Made by a program: the position numbers and the translations under genes. From the NCBI GenBank assembly GCA_947454955.1, contig CANGLW010000001.1, positions 219,188 to 283,187 of the forward strand: a stretch of DNA of 64,000 nucleotides, written 5' to 3'. The DNA comes from Comamonadaceae bacterium. Its GTDB lineage: Bacteria; Pseudomonadota; Gammaproteobacteria; Burkholderiales; Burkholderiaceae_C. The notes below the pieces were generated by a model, which did no database searches, was not told the DNA's origin, and saw nothing but the letters and a program-made list of their open reading frames with translations. Position 1 is the first letter of the stretch. Each line of letters opens with the position of its first letter. Positions 28,255 to 36,920 of the stretch are shown piece by piece.

Positions 28255-29145
28255 ATGCACGCCCTGGACCGTCCTGAATTCATGCCGCCACCCCCACCAG
28301 GGTTGATGCGTGCGTTCAGCCTGGCCCTGCTGGCACATGTGTTTTTGGTGGTGGCCCTGACTTTCGCGGTGAACTGGAAACACCAACCCGATGTGGTCTC
28401 GGTCTCAGCCGAGTTGTGGTCTGCCGTGCCGCAAGAGGCAGCGCCCAAGCTGGTGGAAACACCCCCAGAACCTGAGCCTGAACCTAAGCCCGCTCCTAAA
28501 GTTGAAGCACCTAAACCAGACCCGGCGCTGGCCGAGGCTGAAATCAACCTGAAGAAAGAGAAAAAGCGCAAAGAGGACAAGCTGCGCCTGGAAGAAGAGA
28601 AGAAACGTGAGTTGGCCAAAAAAGAAGCTGACAAGAAAGAGGCCGAGAAACTCGAGAAGCTGAAAAAAGAAAAAGAGAAAAAGCTGGCTGACGAGAAAAA
28701 GCAGCAAGAAGACAAGAAACTGGCTCAAGAGAAAAAACGCAAAGAGGACGCCAAGCGCGAAGAGGAGAACAAGGCGCTTGAAAAGCAACGCCAGGACAAC
28801 CTCAAACGCATGGCAGGTTTGGCTAGCGCCACAGGTGGGGCGACCGCCACAGGCAACGCGCAAGTGTCTTCAGGCCCATCAGCCAGTTATGCGGGTCGCA
28901 TTGTGGCGCGCATCAAACCCAACATCGTGCTCACCAGCCCGGTCTCAGGCAACCCCATGGCCGAAGTGGAAGTGCGCACCTCGCCCGATGGCACCATCGT
29001 GGGCCGCAAGCTGCTCAAGTCCAGCGGTGTCGCGGCTTGGGACGACGCGGTGCTCAAAGCCATCGACAAAACCGAAGTCTTGCCGCGCGATGTGGACGGG
29101 CGCGTACCCAGCAATTTGGTGATTGGTTTCAGGCCGCTGGACTGA
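28255..29145 (+). CDS. tolA: Tol-Pal system/cell-envelope integrity protein TolA
   Basis: A 296-residue inner-membrane-anchored, periplasm-spanning protein. An N-terminal segment precedes one transmembrane helix (about 19-39, FSLALLAHVFLVVALTFAV), then a Pro-rich stretch (PEPEPEPKPAPK) and a long Lys/Glu/Ala alpha-helical domain (about 90-185) with KKEKKRKEDK-type repeats. The C-terminal TonB/TolA domain (about 215-296) includes the proper SPVSGNPMAEVEVRTSPDGTIVGRKLLKSSG pattern. The usual downstream tolB and pal genes are absent; a vapBC pair begins 65 bases later. Confidence 0.93.
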   Translation: MHALDRPEFMPPPPPGLMRAFSLALLAHVFLVVALTFAVNWKHQPDVVSVSAELWSAVPQEAAPKLVETPPEPEPEPKPAPKVEAPKPDPALAEAEINLKKEKKRKEDKLRLEEEKKRELAKKEADKKEAEKLEKLKKEKEKKLADEKKQQEDKKLAQEKKRKEDAKREEENKALEKQRQDNLKRMAGLASATGGATATGNAQVSSGPSASYAGRIVARIKPNIVLTSPVSGNPMAEVEVRTSPDGTIVGRKLLKSSGVAAWDDAVLKAIDKTEVLPRDVDGRVPSNLVIGFRPLD

Positions 29146-29151
29146 ACGAAC

Positions 29152-29180
29152 TGGACATGATCCTTATGAATGTATATACT
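29152..29180 (+). promoter_or_regulatory. vapBC promoter
   Basis: TGGACA (29152-29157), a 17-base spacer and TATACT (29175-29180) form a good sigma70 promoter starting 7 bases after the tolA stop. The -10 overlaps the left arm of the operator palindrome. Confidence 0.65.
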
Positions 29181-29194
29181 AATAATATATACAT
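29170..29194. promoter_or_regulatory. vapBC operator palindrome
   Basis: Perfect 9-bp inverted repeat ATGTATATA (29170-29178) / TATATACAT (29186-29194) with a 7-base centre. It is very AT-rich against the GC-rich surroundings. Its position over the -10 box fits VapBC autorepression. Confidence 0.7.
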
Positions 29195-29209
29195 ACTCAG
29201 GGGAAGATC

Positions 29210-29440
29210 ATGACCATGGCACGCATTTTCCAATCGGGCAACAGCCAAGCGGTACGTTTACCCAAAGAGTTCCGTTTCGACACAGACCAGGTCGAAATTT
29301 TCAGGCAAGGTAGCGACATCGTTCTACGCCAAGTCCCCAAAAACGCAGCCGCAGTGTTTGACTTGCTCAGTAGTCTGCCCAATGACTTCATGGCAGAAGG
29401 CCGCCAAGACACCCCGCCCCAAGAGCGCGAGGCGTTTTGA
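29210..29440 (+). CDS. vapB: Type II antitoxin VapB (AbrB/MazE-type DNA-binding)
   Basis: A 76-residue antitoxin with an N-terminal SpoVT/AbrB swapped-hairpin: ARIFQSGNSQAVRLPKEFRF is the diagnostic VapB start, followed by VEIFRQGSDIVLRQ. The C-terminal tail (about 45-76) should thread into the toxin groove. AGGGGAA at 29199-29205 favours ATG 29210; a second ATG at 29216 would begin MARIF. A palindromic operator lies upstream and vapC begins 2 bases after its stop. Confidence 0.9.
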   Translation: MTMARIFQSGNSQAVRLPKEFRFDTDQVEIFRQGSDIVLRQVPKNAAAVFDLLSSLPNDFMAEGRQDTPPQEREAF

Positions 29441-29442
29441 GC

Positions 29443-29868
29443 ATGGCCAATCCGCGAAGCAAACCCAAGCGCTATTTGCTCGATACAAACATTTGCATCT
29501 ACATTGCCAACGGGAGACCTTTGGCCGTGCGCCACCGGTTTGAAGAACACACCCTTGAAGAATTGGCCATGTCCACCATCACCGTGGGCGAGTTGCGCTT
29601 TGGCGCCGAAAAGAGCCAGAACCGTGAACGCGCCATGACCACCATTGAGCAATTGGTGCGAATGATCCAGCCCTGCGCCCTGCCCTTATCAGCTGCCGAA
29701 CACTACGGCCATGTTCGAGCCAGCTTGCAGCTGCAAGGTCTACCTATTGGCAACAACGACCTTTGGTTGGCCGCTCACGCACTGGCGGAAGGCTGGATAC
29801 TGGTGACCAACAACACCCGGGAGTTTGCACGCGTACCCGGCTTGCAAATTGAAAACTGGGTGGCCTGA
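29443..29868 (+). CDS. vapC: Type II toxin VapC (PIN-domain ribonuclease)
   Basis: PIN-domain RNase of 141 residues with all the expected acidic positions: Asp in YLLDTNICIYIANG, Glu in STITVGELRFGAEKS, Asp in GNNDLWLAAHA, and the C-terminal LVTNNTREFARVPGL motif. Characterised VapCs cleave initiator tRNA or 23S rRNA; the target here is unknown. ATG 29443 is preferred to TTG 29437, which overlaps vapB. The gene ends 6 bases from the convergent dnaE stop. Confidence 0.92.
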   Translation: MANPRSKPKRYLLDTNICIYIANGRPLAVRHRFEEHTLEELAMSTITVGELRFGAEKSQNRERAMTTIEQLVRMIQPCALPLSAAEHYGHVRASLQLQGLPIGNNDLWLAAHALAEGWILVTNNTREFARVPGLQIENWVA

Positions 29869-29874
29869 GCGAGC

Positions 29875-32800
29875 TCAGCCCTCGTAAACAATGTTCACCG
29901 CATCCGCCCCAGCATGGGCCAGCCATGCGCCCAGGGCGGCGTCGCTGGGGAAGAATTTCACCTGATCACCCAATTGCAGTTCGGCCTGCACGGCCAGCTC
30001 ACCCGCACCTTCCGCATGGCGCTCGAGCTGCAGGCGAACGCCTAAGCCGCGCAACAACTCGCCTTGTTCGGTGAGTTCCTTGAGCGGTGGGAACTCGCTG
30101 ATCAAGCGGCGGATGTCGATGGCTTGCGCGCCCATCTTGACCTTGAGGTATTTGCCAAAACGGCAACGCGCAGCGGCCAAGTCCCACACCTGGTTGACGT
30201 TGAGTTGCAAGCCGCCCGAGAAGCGGTCGGGCATGACCTTGCCCATCACAATCACCAGCTCATCGTCTTTGAACAGGTGCTTGTTGGCGTTCATCAAGGC
30301 CTCGTCCACACGCGCATCAATCACACCAGATTTGTCGTCCAGCTTGAACAAGCCCAGCTTGCCGCGCTGGCCGTTGATGACTCGGAAATCACCCACGATG
30401 CCAGCGAGCAACTGCGGCTCTCGGCTGTCAATCAAATCGTCAATCGCGCGCTTGGCAAAGCGGCGCACCTCGGTGGCCACCTCGTCAAACAAGTGGCCGC
30501 TCAGGTAAAAGCCCACGGCGGTTTTTTCGTGCGTGAGGCGTTCTTTCACGCCCCAGGGCAAAGCCTGCACCAGCTCAGGTTCTTGCGTGCTTGAGCCGTG
30601 GCTGTCGTCCATGTCAAACAAGCCACCTTGGTTGGCATTGGCCAAGCTGGCGGCCGCAAATTCAAAAGCCCGGTCCACCGAGGCCAACAGCGCCGCGCGA
30701 TTCAGATGCAGGGTGTCAAACGCACCTGCTTTGATGAGCGCCTCGACCGTGCGCTTGTTGAGCTTGCTGCGGTCCACACGCACACAAAAATCAAACAAGC
30801 TCTTGAAGGGGCCGCGCTCTTCGCCATTCGGGCCCGTACCCCGGCCTTCGCGCGCTTGCACGATGGCCTCAATCGCTTGCTCGCCTGTGCCTTTGATGGC
30901 GCCCAGGCCATAGCGAATCTCGGTGTTGGTGATAGGCTCAAAACGGTAGTCGCCGCGGTTGATGTTGGGCGGCTCAAACGTCATGCCCATCTTGAGCGCA
31001 TCTTCAAACAAGACCTTGAGCTTGTCGGTGTCGTCCATCTCCACCGTCATGTTGGCACAGAAGAACTCGGCGGTGTAATGCACCTTCAACCAAGCCGTGT
31101 GGTAGGCCAAGAGGGAGTAAGCCGCCGCGTGCGACTTGTTGAAGCCGTAGCCCGCAAACTTTTCCATGAGGTCAAACACCTCATCGGCCTTGGTCTCATC
31201 CAAGCCGTTTTGGGCCGCCCCTTTGCGGAAGATGCCGCGGTGCTCGGCCATCTCTTCGGCCTTCTTTTTACCCATGGCCCGGCGCAGCAAATCGGCACCG
31301 CCGAGAGAGTAACCACCCAGCACCTGCGCGGTTTGCATCACCTGCTCTTGGTAGACCATGATGCCGTAGGTTTCTGACAGCACCTTCTCCACCAACGGGT
31401 GCGGGTACTCCACCGGTTCGCGGCCGTGCTTGCGCGCCACAAAACTCGGGATCAGGTCCATCGGGCCGGGGCGGTACAGCGCGTTGAGCGCGATCAAGTC
31501 TTCCAAGCGCGTGGGCTTGGCATCGCGCAACATGCCTTGCATGCCGCGACTTTCAAACTGGAACACCGCCTCGGTCTTGCCCTCTTGGAACAACTGGTAA
31601 GTGGGCTTGTCTTTGAGCGGAATGTTCTCAAACGCAAAGTTCTCTTGGCCAGGATGGCGCTTGATGATGAACTCGCGCGCAATCTCCAAAATGGTCAGTG
31701 TGGCCAGGCCCAAGAAGTCGAACTTCACCAGGCCGATGGCTTCCACATCGTCTTTGTCGTACTGGCTCACCGCCGACTCGCTGCCGGGCTGTTGGTAGAG
31801 CGGGCAAAAGTCAGTGAGCTTGCCTGGGGCAATCAACACGCCACCGGCGTGCATACCCACATTGCGCGTCATGCCTTCGAGCTTTTGCGCCAGGGCCAAC
31901 AAGGTTTTGACCTCGTCTTCTTTGTCCAGACGCTCAGCCAAAATCGGCTCGGCTTTGATGGCGCCGTCGATGGTGATGTGCTGCCCGGGCTTGTTGGGAA
32001 TGAGCTTGCTGATGCCATCGCAAAAGTTGTAGCTCATGTCCAGCACACGGCCCACATCGCGAATGGCCGCACGCGCAGCCATGGTGCCGAAGGTGGCGAT
32101 TTGGCTCACCGCATCTTTGCCGTATTTTTCTTTGACGTAGTCGATCACCCTATCGCGGTTGCTTTGGCAAAAGTCGATGTCAAAGTCGGGCATGGACACC
32201 CGCTCGGGGTTGAGGAAACGCTCGAACAGCAGGTTGTATTCCAAGGGGTCGAGGTCGGTGATCTTCAGCGCGTAAGCCACCAAAGAGCCCGCACCCGAAC
32301 CACGACCCGGTCCCACCGGGCAGCCGTTGTTCTTGGCCCAGTTGATGAAGTCGCCCACGATCAAGAAGTAACCGGGGAAGCCCATCTTCAAGATGGTGTT
32401 GATCTCGAACTCCAGCCGCTCCAAATAGCGCGGGCGCTGCGCATCGCGCTGTGTGGCATCGGGGTACAAATGCGTCAAGCGCTCTTCCAGCCCTTCGTGC
32501 GAGAGTTGACGGAAGTAGTCCTCGATCGGCATGGGCACGCCGTCAATGAGTGGCGTGGGGTAATTAGGCAGTTGCGGCTTGCCCAGCACCAACGAGAGGT
32601 TGCAACGCTTGGCAATTTCCAGGGTGTTGCTCACCGCGCTGGGCACATCGGCAAACAGCTCGGCCATTTGTGCAGACGTTTTGAAATATTGCTCACGCGT
32701 GAACTTACGCACCCGGCGCTGGTTGCCCAGAATCTCGCCTTCGGAAATACACACCCGAGCCTCATGGGCTTCGTAATCGTCTTCCTGCGTGAACTGTGCG

Positions 32801-33393
32801 GGGTGAGTAGCCACCACCGGCAACTTCATGGTGGCGGCCAGTTGCACAGCAGCAGCCACATGGGTCTCGTCGTCGTTGCGACCGGCGCGCTGCAGCTCAA
32901 TGTAAAAACGGTGGGTGAAGATGCTGGCCAGTTGCAAGGCCACGTCATGCGCACGCGCTGCATCGCCCTGCACCAGGGCCTGGCCAATCGGGCCAGCTTG
33001 GGCGCCCGAGAGCACCAGCAAACCTTCGTTGAGTTCGCGCAGCCAGTCCAGCGTGAGCACGGCCTGGGCTTTGACCACACCGCGCGTCCAACCGCGCGCC
33101 AACAGTTCAGACAGGTTCAGGTAGCCCTGGCGGTTTTGCACCAACAGAATGATGCGACCCAAGTCACCTGCTTCGCGACCCAGGCCATCAACCATGACCT
33201 CCGCACCGATGATGGGTTTGACGCCTTTGCCACGCGCCTCTTTGTAAAACTTGATGGCCCCGAACAGGTTGTTCAGGTCGGTGATGGCCAGCGCAGGCTG
33301 CTGGTCCGCTGCCGCAGTTTTGACAACCTCGTCGATGCGGTTGGTACCGTCAACAACAGAGAACTCGGTGTGCAAGCGCAGGTGAACAAACAT
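29875..33393 (-). CDS. dnaE: DNA polymerase III subunit alpha
   Basis: Replicative polymerase catalytic subunit, 1172 residues, close to the E. coli length (1160). It has an N-terminal PHP domain (FVHLRLHTEFSVVDG, with His4 and His8 in the metal-site position), the polymerase core with PDFDIDFCQSNRDRVIDYV supplying the catalytic aspartates, and GPGRGSGAGSLVAYAL. C-terminal parts include the helix-hairpin-helix (GVLIAPG..., GAFD region) and an OB fold around ELVIVMGKV. Nothing suggests truncation or the DnaE2 error-prone form. It is convergent with vapC. Confidence 0.97.
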   Translation of the reverse strand: MFVHLRLHTEFSVVDGTNRIDEVVKTAAADQQPALAITDLNNLFGAIKFYKEARGKGVKPIIGAEVMVDGLGREAGDLGRIILLVQNRQGYLNLSELLARGWTRGVVKAQAVLTLDWLRELNEGLLVLSGAQAGPIGQALVQGDAARAHDVALQLASIFTHRFYIELQRAGRNDDETHVAAAVQLAATMKLPVVATHPAQFTQEDDYEAHEARVCISEGEILGNQRRVRKFTREQYFKTSAQMAELFADVPSAVSNTLEIAKRCNLSLVLGKPQLPNYPTPLIDGVPMPIEDYFRQLSHEGLEERLTHLYPDATQRDAQRPRYLERLEFEINTILKMGFPGYFLIVGDFINWAKNNGCPVGPGRGSGAGSLVAYALKITDLDPLEYNLLFERFLNPERVSMPDFDIDFCQSNRDRVIDYVKEKYGKDAVSQIATFGTMAARAAIRDVGRVLDMSYNFCDGISKLIPNKPGQHITIDGAIKAEPILAERLDKEDEVKTLLALAQKLEGMTRNVGMHAGGVLIAPGKLTDFCPLYQQPGSESAVSQYDKDDVEAIGLVKFDFLGLATLTILEIAREFIIKRHPGQENFAFENIPLKDKPTYQLFQEGKTEAVFQFESRGMQGMLRDAKPTRLEDLIALNALYRPGPMDLIPSFVARKHGREPVEYPHPLVEKVLSETYGIMVYQEQVMQTAQVLGGYSLGGADLLRRAMGKKKAEEMAEHRGIFRKGAAQNGLDETKADEVFDLMEKFAGYGFNKSHAAAYSLLAYHTAWLKVHYTAEFFCANMTVEMDDTDKLKVLFEDALKMGMTFEPPNINRGDYRFEPITNTEIRYGLGAIKGTGEQAIEAIVQAREGRGTGPNGEERGPFKSLFDFCVRVDRSKLNKRTVEALIKAGAFDTLHLNRAALLASVDRAFEFAAASLANANQGGLFDMDDSHGSSTQEPELVQALPWGVKERLTHEKTAVGFYLSGHLFDEVATEVRRFAKRAIDDLIDSREPQLLAGIVGDFRVINGQRGKLGLFKLDDKSGVIDARVDEALMNANKHLFKDDELVIVMGKVMPDRFSGGLQLNVNQVWDLAAARCRFGKYLKVKMGAQAIDIRRLISEFPPLKELTEQGELLRGLGVRLQLERHAEGAGELAVQAELQLGDQVKFFPSDAALGAWLAHAGADAVNIVYEG

Positions 33394-33465
33394 GCCCCAT
33401 TGTAGATTTTTGCGGGGCCTAAACCGGCCGTCACCAGACTTGTTTTTTCAGGGAAAACGCCATTG

Positions 33466-33488
33466 AAAAACCCGGCCGCAGCCGGGTT
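33466..33488 (-). terminator. Intrinsic terminator after the flavodoxin-like gene
   Basis: Perfect 8-bp stem AACCCGGC (33469-33476) / GCCGGGTT (33481-33488) with a 4-base loop. On the minus strand it is followed by a U-run (complement of A at 33466-33470), 22 bases past the stop at 33510. Confidence 0.8.
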
Positions 33489-33509
33489 GTTTCAGGGCTG
33501 CAAGGCAGA

Positions 33510-34043
33510 TCAGCCGCGCAGCTTGGCAGCGACCTGCGCCACGCGCGCGCCGTAGGCCTTGGCGGTGTCCAGGTCGCCCTGGGGAATGTCTTCGGCCGGG
33601 CTGGTGGGGCCGACCTGGGCCATCACACCAGAGTTAGAGCCGATGCGGTTGATGGTGCCGTCGTTCATGGCAGGCTGACCCACCCACACCATGCCCTGTT
33701 GCATGGCCAAGGTGATGAAGTACTGGATGGTGGAGAGCTTGTCGCCACTGGGGCTGGCCGAGATGGTGAAACCACCGGCCACTTTGTCTTTCCAGGTGCT
33801 GCCAAACCAACGCTTGGAGGACGCATCGGCAAACTTTTTGAACTGCCACGAGGCCATGCCCATGTAGGTGGGCGAGCCGAAGATGATGGCATCAGCCGCG
33901 TCCAGGGTGGCCCAATCAGCCTCGGTGATGTTGCCATCGGCATCGATGGTGATCAATTGGGCATTCGCGCCTTCGGCCACGAACTGCGCCACACGCTGGG
34001 TATGGCCGTAGCCCGAGTGAAAAACAACTGCAACTTTGCTCAT
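33510..34043 (-). CDS. Flavodoxin family protein / NAD(P)H dehydrogenase (quinone)-like
   Basis: FMN-binding flavodoxin-fold protein of 177 residues: VAVVFHSGYGHTQRVAQFVAEGA is the phosphate-binding loop, IIFGSPTYMGMASWQFKKFADAS the second FMN loop, and the C-terminal part has NDGTINRIGSNSGVMAQ. It resembles WrbA-type NAD(P)H:quinone oxidoreductases but is shorter than WrbA (198). Probable role: two-electron quinone reduction. It lies 25 bases downstream of the pirin gene on the same strand and is followed by a strong terminator, so pirin and this gene form one unit divergent from a LysR regulator. Confidence 0.85.
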   Translation of the reverse strand: MSKVAVVFHSGYGHTQRVAQFVAEGANAQLITIDADGNITEADWATLDAADAIIFGSPTYMGMASWQFKKFADASSKRWFGSTWKDKVAGGFTISASPSGDKLSTIQYFITLAMQQGMVWVGQPAMNDGTINRIGSNSGVMAQVGPTSPAEDIPQGDLDTAKAYGARVAQVAAKLRG

Positions 34044-34068
34044 AAAAATCCTTCAGGTTAGAAAAAAA

Positions 34069-34770
34069 TCAGGCGGCGAGGTCAAACACCAGCACCTCGG
34101 CATCTTGGCCGGCACTCACGTGCACCTCGGTCTCATCAGCGATCATGGCGGCATCGCCACCACGCAAAGCCGCACCATTCACGGTCAAGGCACCGCGTAT
34201 CAGGTGCACATAGCTCAAGCGCCCGGGCTTCAAGGCGACGGAAGCCCCTTCAGCGCCATCGAACAAGCCGGCGTACAAACGCGCGTCGGCGTGGATTTTC
34301 ACCGAGCCCTGATCTGCATCGGGTGAGGCGACCAAGCGCAAAATGCCGCGCTTTTCGGCATCAGGAAAGGTGGTTTGCTCGTAGCTCGGCGCAATGCCTT
34401 TGACGTTGGGTTGGATCCAGATTTGCAGGAAGTGGGTGACCTCGCCCTTGGCGTGGTTGAGTTCGCTGTGGGTCACACCGCGCCCTGCGCTCATGCGCTG
34501 CACATCGCCAGGTGGAATGCCTTTGACATTGCCCATGCTGTCGGTGTGGCCCAGGTTGCCCGAGAGCACATAGCTGATGATTTCCATGTCGCTGTGGCCA
34601 TGGGTGCCAAAGCCGGTGCCCGGCTGAATGCGATCTTCGTTGATCACGCGCAAATTACCCCAACCCATGTGCTGCGGGTCAAAGTAACTGCCAAAAGAAA
34701 AACTGTGGAAAGATTTGAGCCAGCCAAAATCAGCCAGGCCCCGGTCTTCAGAGCGACGAATGCGCAACAT
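34069..34770 (-). CDS. Pirin family protein (YhaK-like)
   Basis: Bicupin of 233 residues, matching the length of E. coli YhaK. The N-terminus MLRIRRSEDRGLADFGWLKSFHSFSF and the HGHSDMEIISYVLSGNLGHTDSMGN cupin motif are typical of the pirin group. The metal ligands His-x-His and a later His (GVTHSELNH) are present. Pirins are redox-sensitive iron proteins, some with quercetin dioxygenase activity; the role here is unknown. ATG 34770 has AGGAG upstream, so the longer upstream frame is not used. It is transcribed with the flavodoxin-like gene, which suggests a quinone or electrophile response. Confidence 0.87.
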   Translation of the reverse strand: MLRIRRSEDRGLADFGWLKSFHSFSFGSYFDPQHMGWGNLRVINEDRIQPGTGFGTHGHSDMEIISYVLSGNLGHTDSMGNVKGIPPGDVQRMSAGRGVTHSELNHAKGEVTHFLQIWIQPNVKGIAPSYEQTTFPDAEKRGILRLVASPDADQGSVKIHADARLYAGLFDGAEGASVALKPGRLSYVHLIRGALTVNGAALRGGDAAMIADETEVHVSAGQDAEVLVFDLAA

Positions 34771-34845
34771 GTGAACTCCTGTGAGCTGTGAATTGTGCGT
34801 TTTGCAGTGCGACTTGTGGTCCAGCGGGTTTGATGGCAACATTCA

Positions 34846-34857
34846 ATTCAATTGAAT
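34846..34857. promoter_or_regulatory. Palindrome in the pirin/LysR divergent region
   Basis: The 12-bp perfect palindrome ATTCAATTGAAT lies between the divergent pirin and lysR genes, within a wider TTGAT (34830-34834) ... ATCAA (34856-34860) inverted repeat. Its position and T-N-A character fit a LysR-type operator. It argues against the TTG at 34852 as the lysR start. Confidence 0.45.
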
Positions 34858-34872
34858 CAAAAGACATTGACC

Positions 34873-35880
34873 ATGCAAACTGCACGTGATGTGCTCACAC
34901 CCGATGCCCTGGCCATGCTGCAAGCCATTGAGCAGCACGGTAGCTTTGCCGCAGCGGCGCGCGCCCTGGGGGTGGTGCCCAGCGCCCTGACCTACCGGGT
35001 GCGCCAAATTGAAGACGCTTTGGATGTGCTGCTGTACGACCGCAGCTCCCGCCAGGCCAAGCTCACCCGGGCAGGGGCCGAGTTGCTGCGTGAAGGAGCG
35101 CGGCTGCTGGAAGACATTGACGCGGTGGCCAACCGCGTCAAACGTGTGGCCACCGGTTGGGAGCCGCTGCTCACCATCGCGGTGGACGCCATCGTCTCGC
35201 AAGCCACGTTGATGGAGCTGTGTGCGCACTTTTTCTCACTCCAAGCCCCCACCCGCCTCAAGCTGATCGACGAGACTCTCTCCGGCACTTTGGCAGCCCT
35301 GACCAGCGGTCAGGCCGATCTGGCCATTGGGGTGGTGCTGGAGCCCTCGACCGATGCGGGCATCCATGCCAAGCCTTTGAGCCCGCTGCATTTTGTGTAC
35401 GCGGTCTCGCCGCAACACCCCCTGGCCAAAGCCAAAGAACCTCTGAGCGATGAGACCTTGCTCAAGCACCGCGCCGTGGCGGTGGCCGACTCGGTGCAAA
35501 AGGTCAACCGGCTCAAGCAACCTGCCATGACGGTGGGCCTGCTGGGCGGGCAAGATGTGTTCACGGTGGACAGCATGCAGGCCAAATTGGATGCGCAGCT
35601 GCGTGGCTTGGGTGGCGGCTTTTTGCCCGAACCCATTGCCCGCCAACACATCGCAGCAGGCAACTTGGTGGTGAAGAAAACCCAGCGCGCCAACCGGGTG
35701 GTGCGCCCCAGCTATGCCTGGCGCGGTGGTGCCACACCTGAGGGCCGCGCCTTGCAATGGTGGTTGCAACAGTTGGAACGCACGGCCACACGTGAGGCAC
35801 TGCTCGCACATCAAACCAAGGCGACTTCTAAGAAGCTGCGGCCCGGTGTAAAGTCGGGCATAACAACAGGAGACGCATGA
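34873..35880 (+). CDS. LysR family transcriptional regulator
   Basis: A 335-residue LTTR with an N-terminal winged helix-turn-helix (about 8-68): LAMLQAIEQHGSFAAAARALGVVPSALTYRVRQIEDAL, followed by a linker helix and a periplasmic-binding-like co-inducer domain (about 95-300). ATG 34873 is chosen because the upstream palindrome would be inside the longer reading. It is divergent from pirin-flavodoxin, the usual geometry for an LTTR and its targets, suggesting that it controls those genes in response to a quinone-like or aromatic signal (inference). Its stop overlaps the region before the next gene by one base. Confidence 0.92.
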   Translation: MQTARDVLTPDALAMLQAIEQHGSFAAAARALGVVPSALTYRVRQIEDALDVLLYDRSSRQAKLTRAGAELLREGARLLEDIDAVANRVKRVATGWEPLLTIAVDAIVSQATLMELCAHFFSLQAPTRLKLIDETLSGTLAALTSGQADLAIGVVLEPSTDAGIHAKPLSPLHFVYAVSPQHPLAKAKEPLSDETLLKHRAVAVADSVQKVNRLKQPAMTVGLLGGQDVFTVDSMQAKLDAQLRGLGGGFLPEPIARQHIAAGNLVVKKTQRANRVVRPSYAWRGGATPEGRALQWWLQQLERTATREALLAHQTKATSKKLRPGVKSGITTGDA

Positions 35881-35881
35881 G

Positions 35882-36913
35882 ATGAGCGCTAAGCACATTG
35901 CCATCATCGGTGCAGGCATGGCCGGCATCGCTTGTGCACGCACCTTGGTGCAGGCCGGCCACCAGGTCACCGTGTTTGAAAAAAGTCGCGGCTTTGGCGG
36001 GCGCATGTCCACACGCCAAACCGTGTTCGGTGGGTTTGACCACGGCGCGCAGTACTTCACTGTGCGTGACGAACGCTTCGCTCTGGCCCTGGCCACCGTG
36101 CCGCAAACCGTGCGCCCCTGGAGCGCCAACGCAGTGCGTGTGTTGGACCCGCAAGGCCGCATGGTGGAAGCGGCCCTGCCCTCGCGCGAATCACACTATG
36201 TGGCCACACCAGGCATGAATGCATTGGTGAGCCGCTGGGCCGAACCTTTGCATGAGGTGGTGCATCTGGAAACCCGAGTGGTGAAAATCGAGCGCGATGC
36301 CTTGAAGCAAGGCTGGCAGTTGCGCACCACCAGCGCAGATGATGCGCAGCATGTGTATGGCGGTTTTGATGCGGTGCTGTGCGCCATCCCCGCCAACCAG
36401 TTGGCTGATTTGCTGCGCGCCTCCTCATTGGCTCAGCCTTGGCAACAGGCCTTGAGTCAAGTCGAAACTGCGCCCTGCTGGACGCTCATGCTGGCCTACC
36501 CCCAAGCCATGCAACCGCGCATGTCCACCTTAGGGCCGCAATGGAATGTGGCACGCAGCACGCATCACCGCATTTCCTGGGTGGCGCGTGAATCGAGCAA
36601 ACCCGGGCGCTCCCCCATCGAGCGTTGGACGGTGCAAGCCAGCCCCGCATGGTCCCTGGAACACATCAACGACGCGCCTGAACGCATCATCGACAAAATG
36701 ACCAAAGGCTTTGCCGAAGTCACTGGCATTCGTGTGGCACCCGGTCACGCGCAAGCGCACCGTTGGCTGTATGCGCAAACCCTCAAACCCCTGGGCCAGA
36801 GTTATTTGTCGGATGCCAAACAAGGCCTGGGCGCTTGCGGCGACTGGTGCTTGGGGCACCGGGTTGAAAACGCGTTCATCTCGGGCTTGGAGCTCGCGCT
36901 GAGCGTGGCTTGA
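35882..36913 (+). CDS. FAD-dependent oxidoreductase (renalase/NAD(P)-binding amine-oxidase-like)
   Basis: A 343-residue flavoprotein with a classical dinucleotide-binding fold, [39 protein letters not shown], and the [15 protein letters not shown] motif typical of the renalase-like group. The C-terminus has [23 protein letters not shown], closing the FAD site. The substrate is unknown; bacterial renalases oxidise dihydro-nicotinamide isomers, but that is only suggestive. It starts 1 base after the lysR stop and may be co-transcribed with it. gluQRS follows after 7 bases. Confidence 0.85.
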   Translation: MSAKHIAIIGAGMAGIACARTLVQAGHQVTVFEKSRGFGGRMSTRQTVFGGFDHGAQYFTVRDERFALALATVPQTVRPWSANAVRVLDPQGRMVEAALPSRESHYVATPGMNALVSRWAEPLHEVVHLETRVVKIERDALKQGWQLRTTSADDAQHVYGGFDAVLCAIPANQLADLLRASSLAQPWQQALSQVETAPCWTLMLAYPQAMQPRMSTLGPQWNVARSTHHRISWVARESSKPGRSPIERWTVQASPAWSLEHINDAPERIIDKMTKGFAEVTGIRVAPGHAQAHRWLYAQTLKPLGQSYLSDAKQGLGACGDWCLGHRVENAFISGLELALSVA

Positions 36914-36920
36914 TGCGCTG

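Noticed and set aside
31399..33405. 668-residue plus-strand open frame across dnaE
   Set aside because: It is the antisense shadow of dnaE, which has all polymerase motifs. The frame's composition (His/Val/Ala-rich) is typical of the reverse of GC-rich coding sequence, and no protein-family motif is present.
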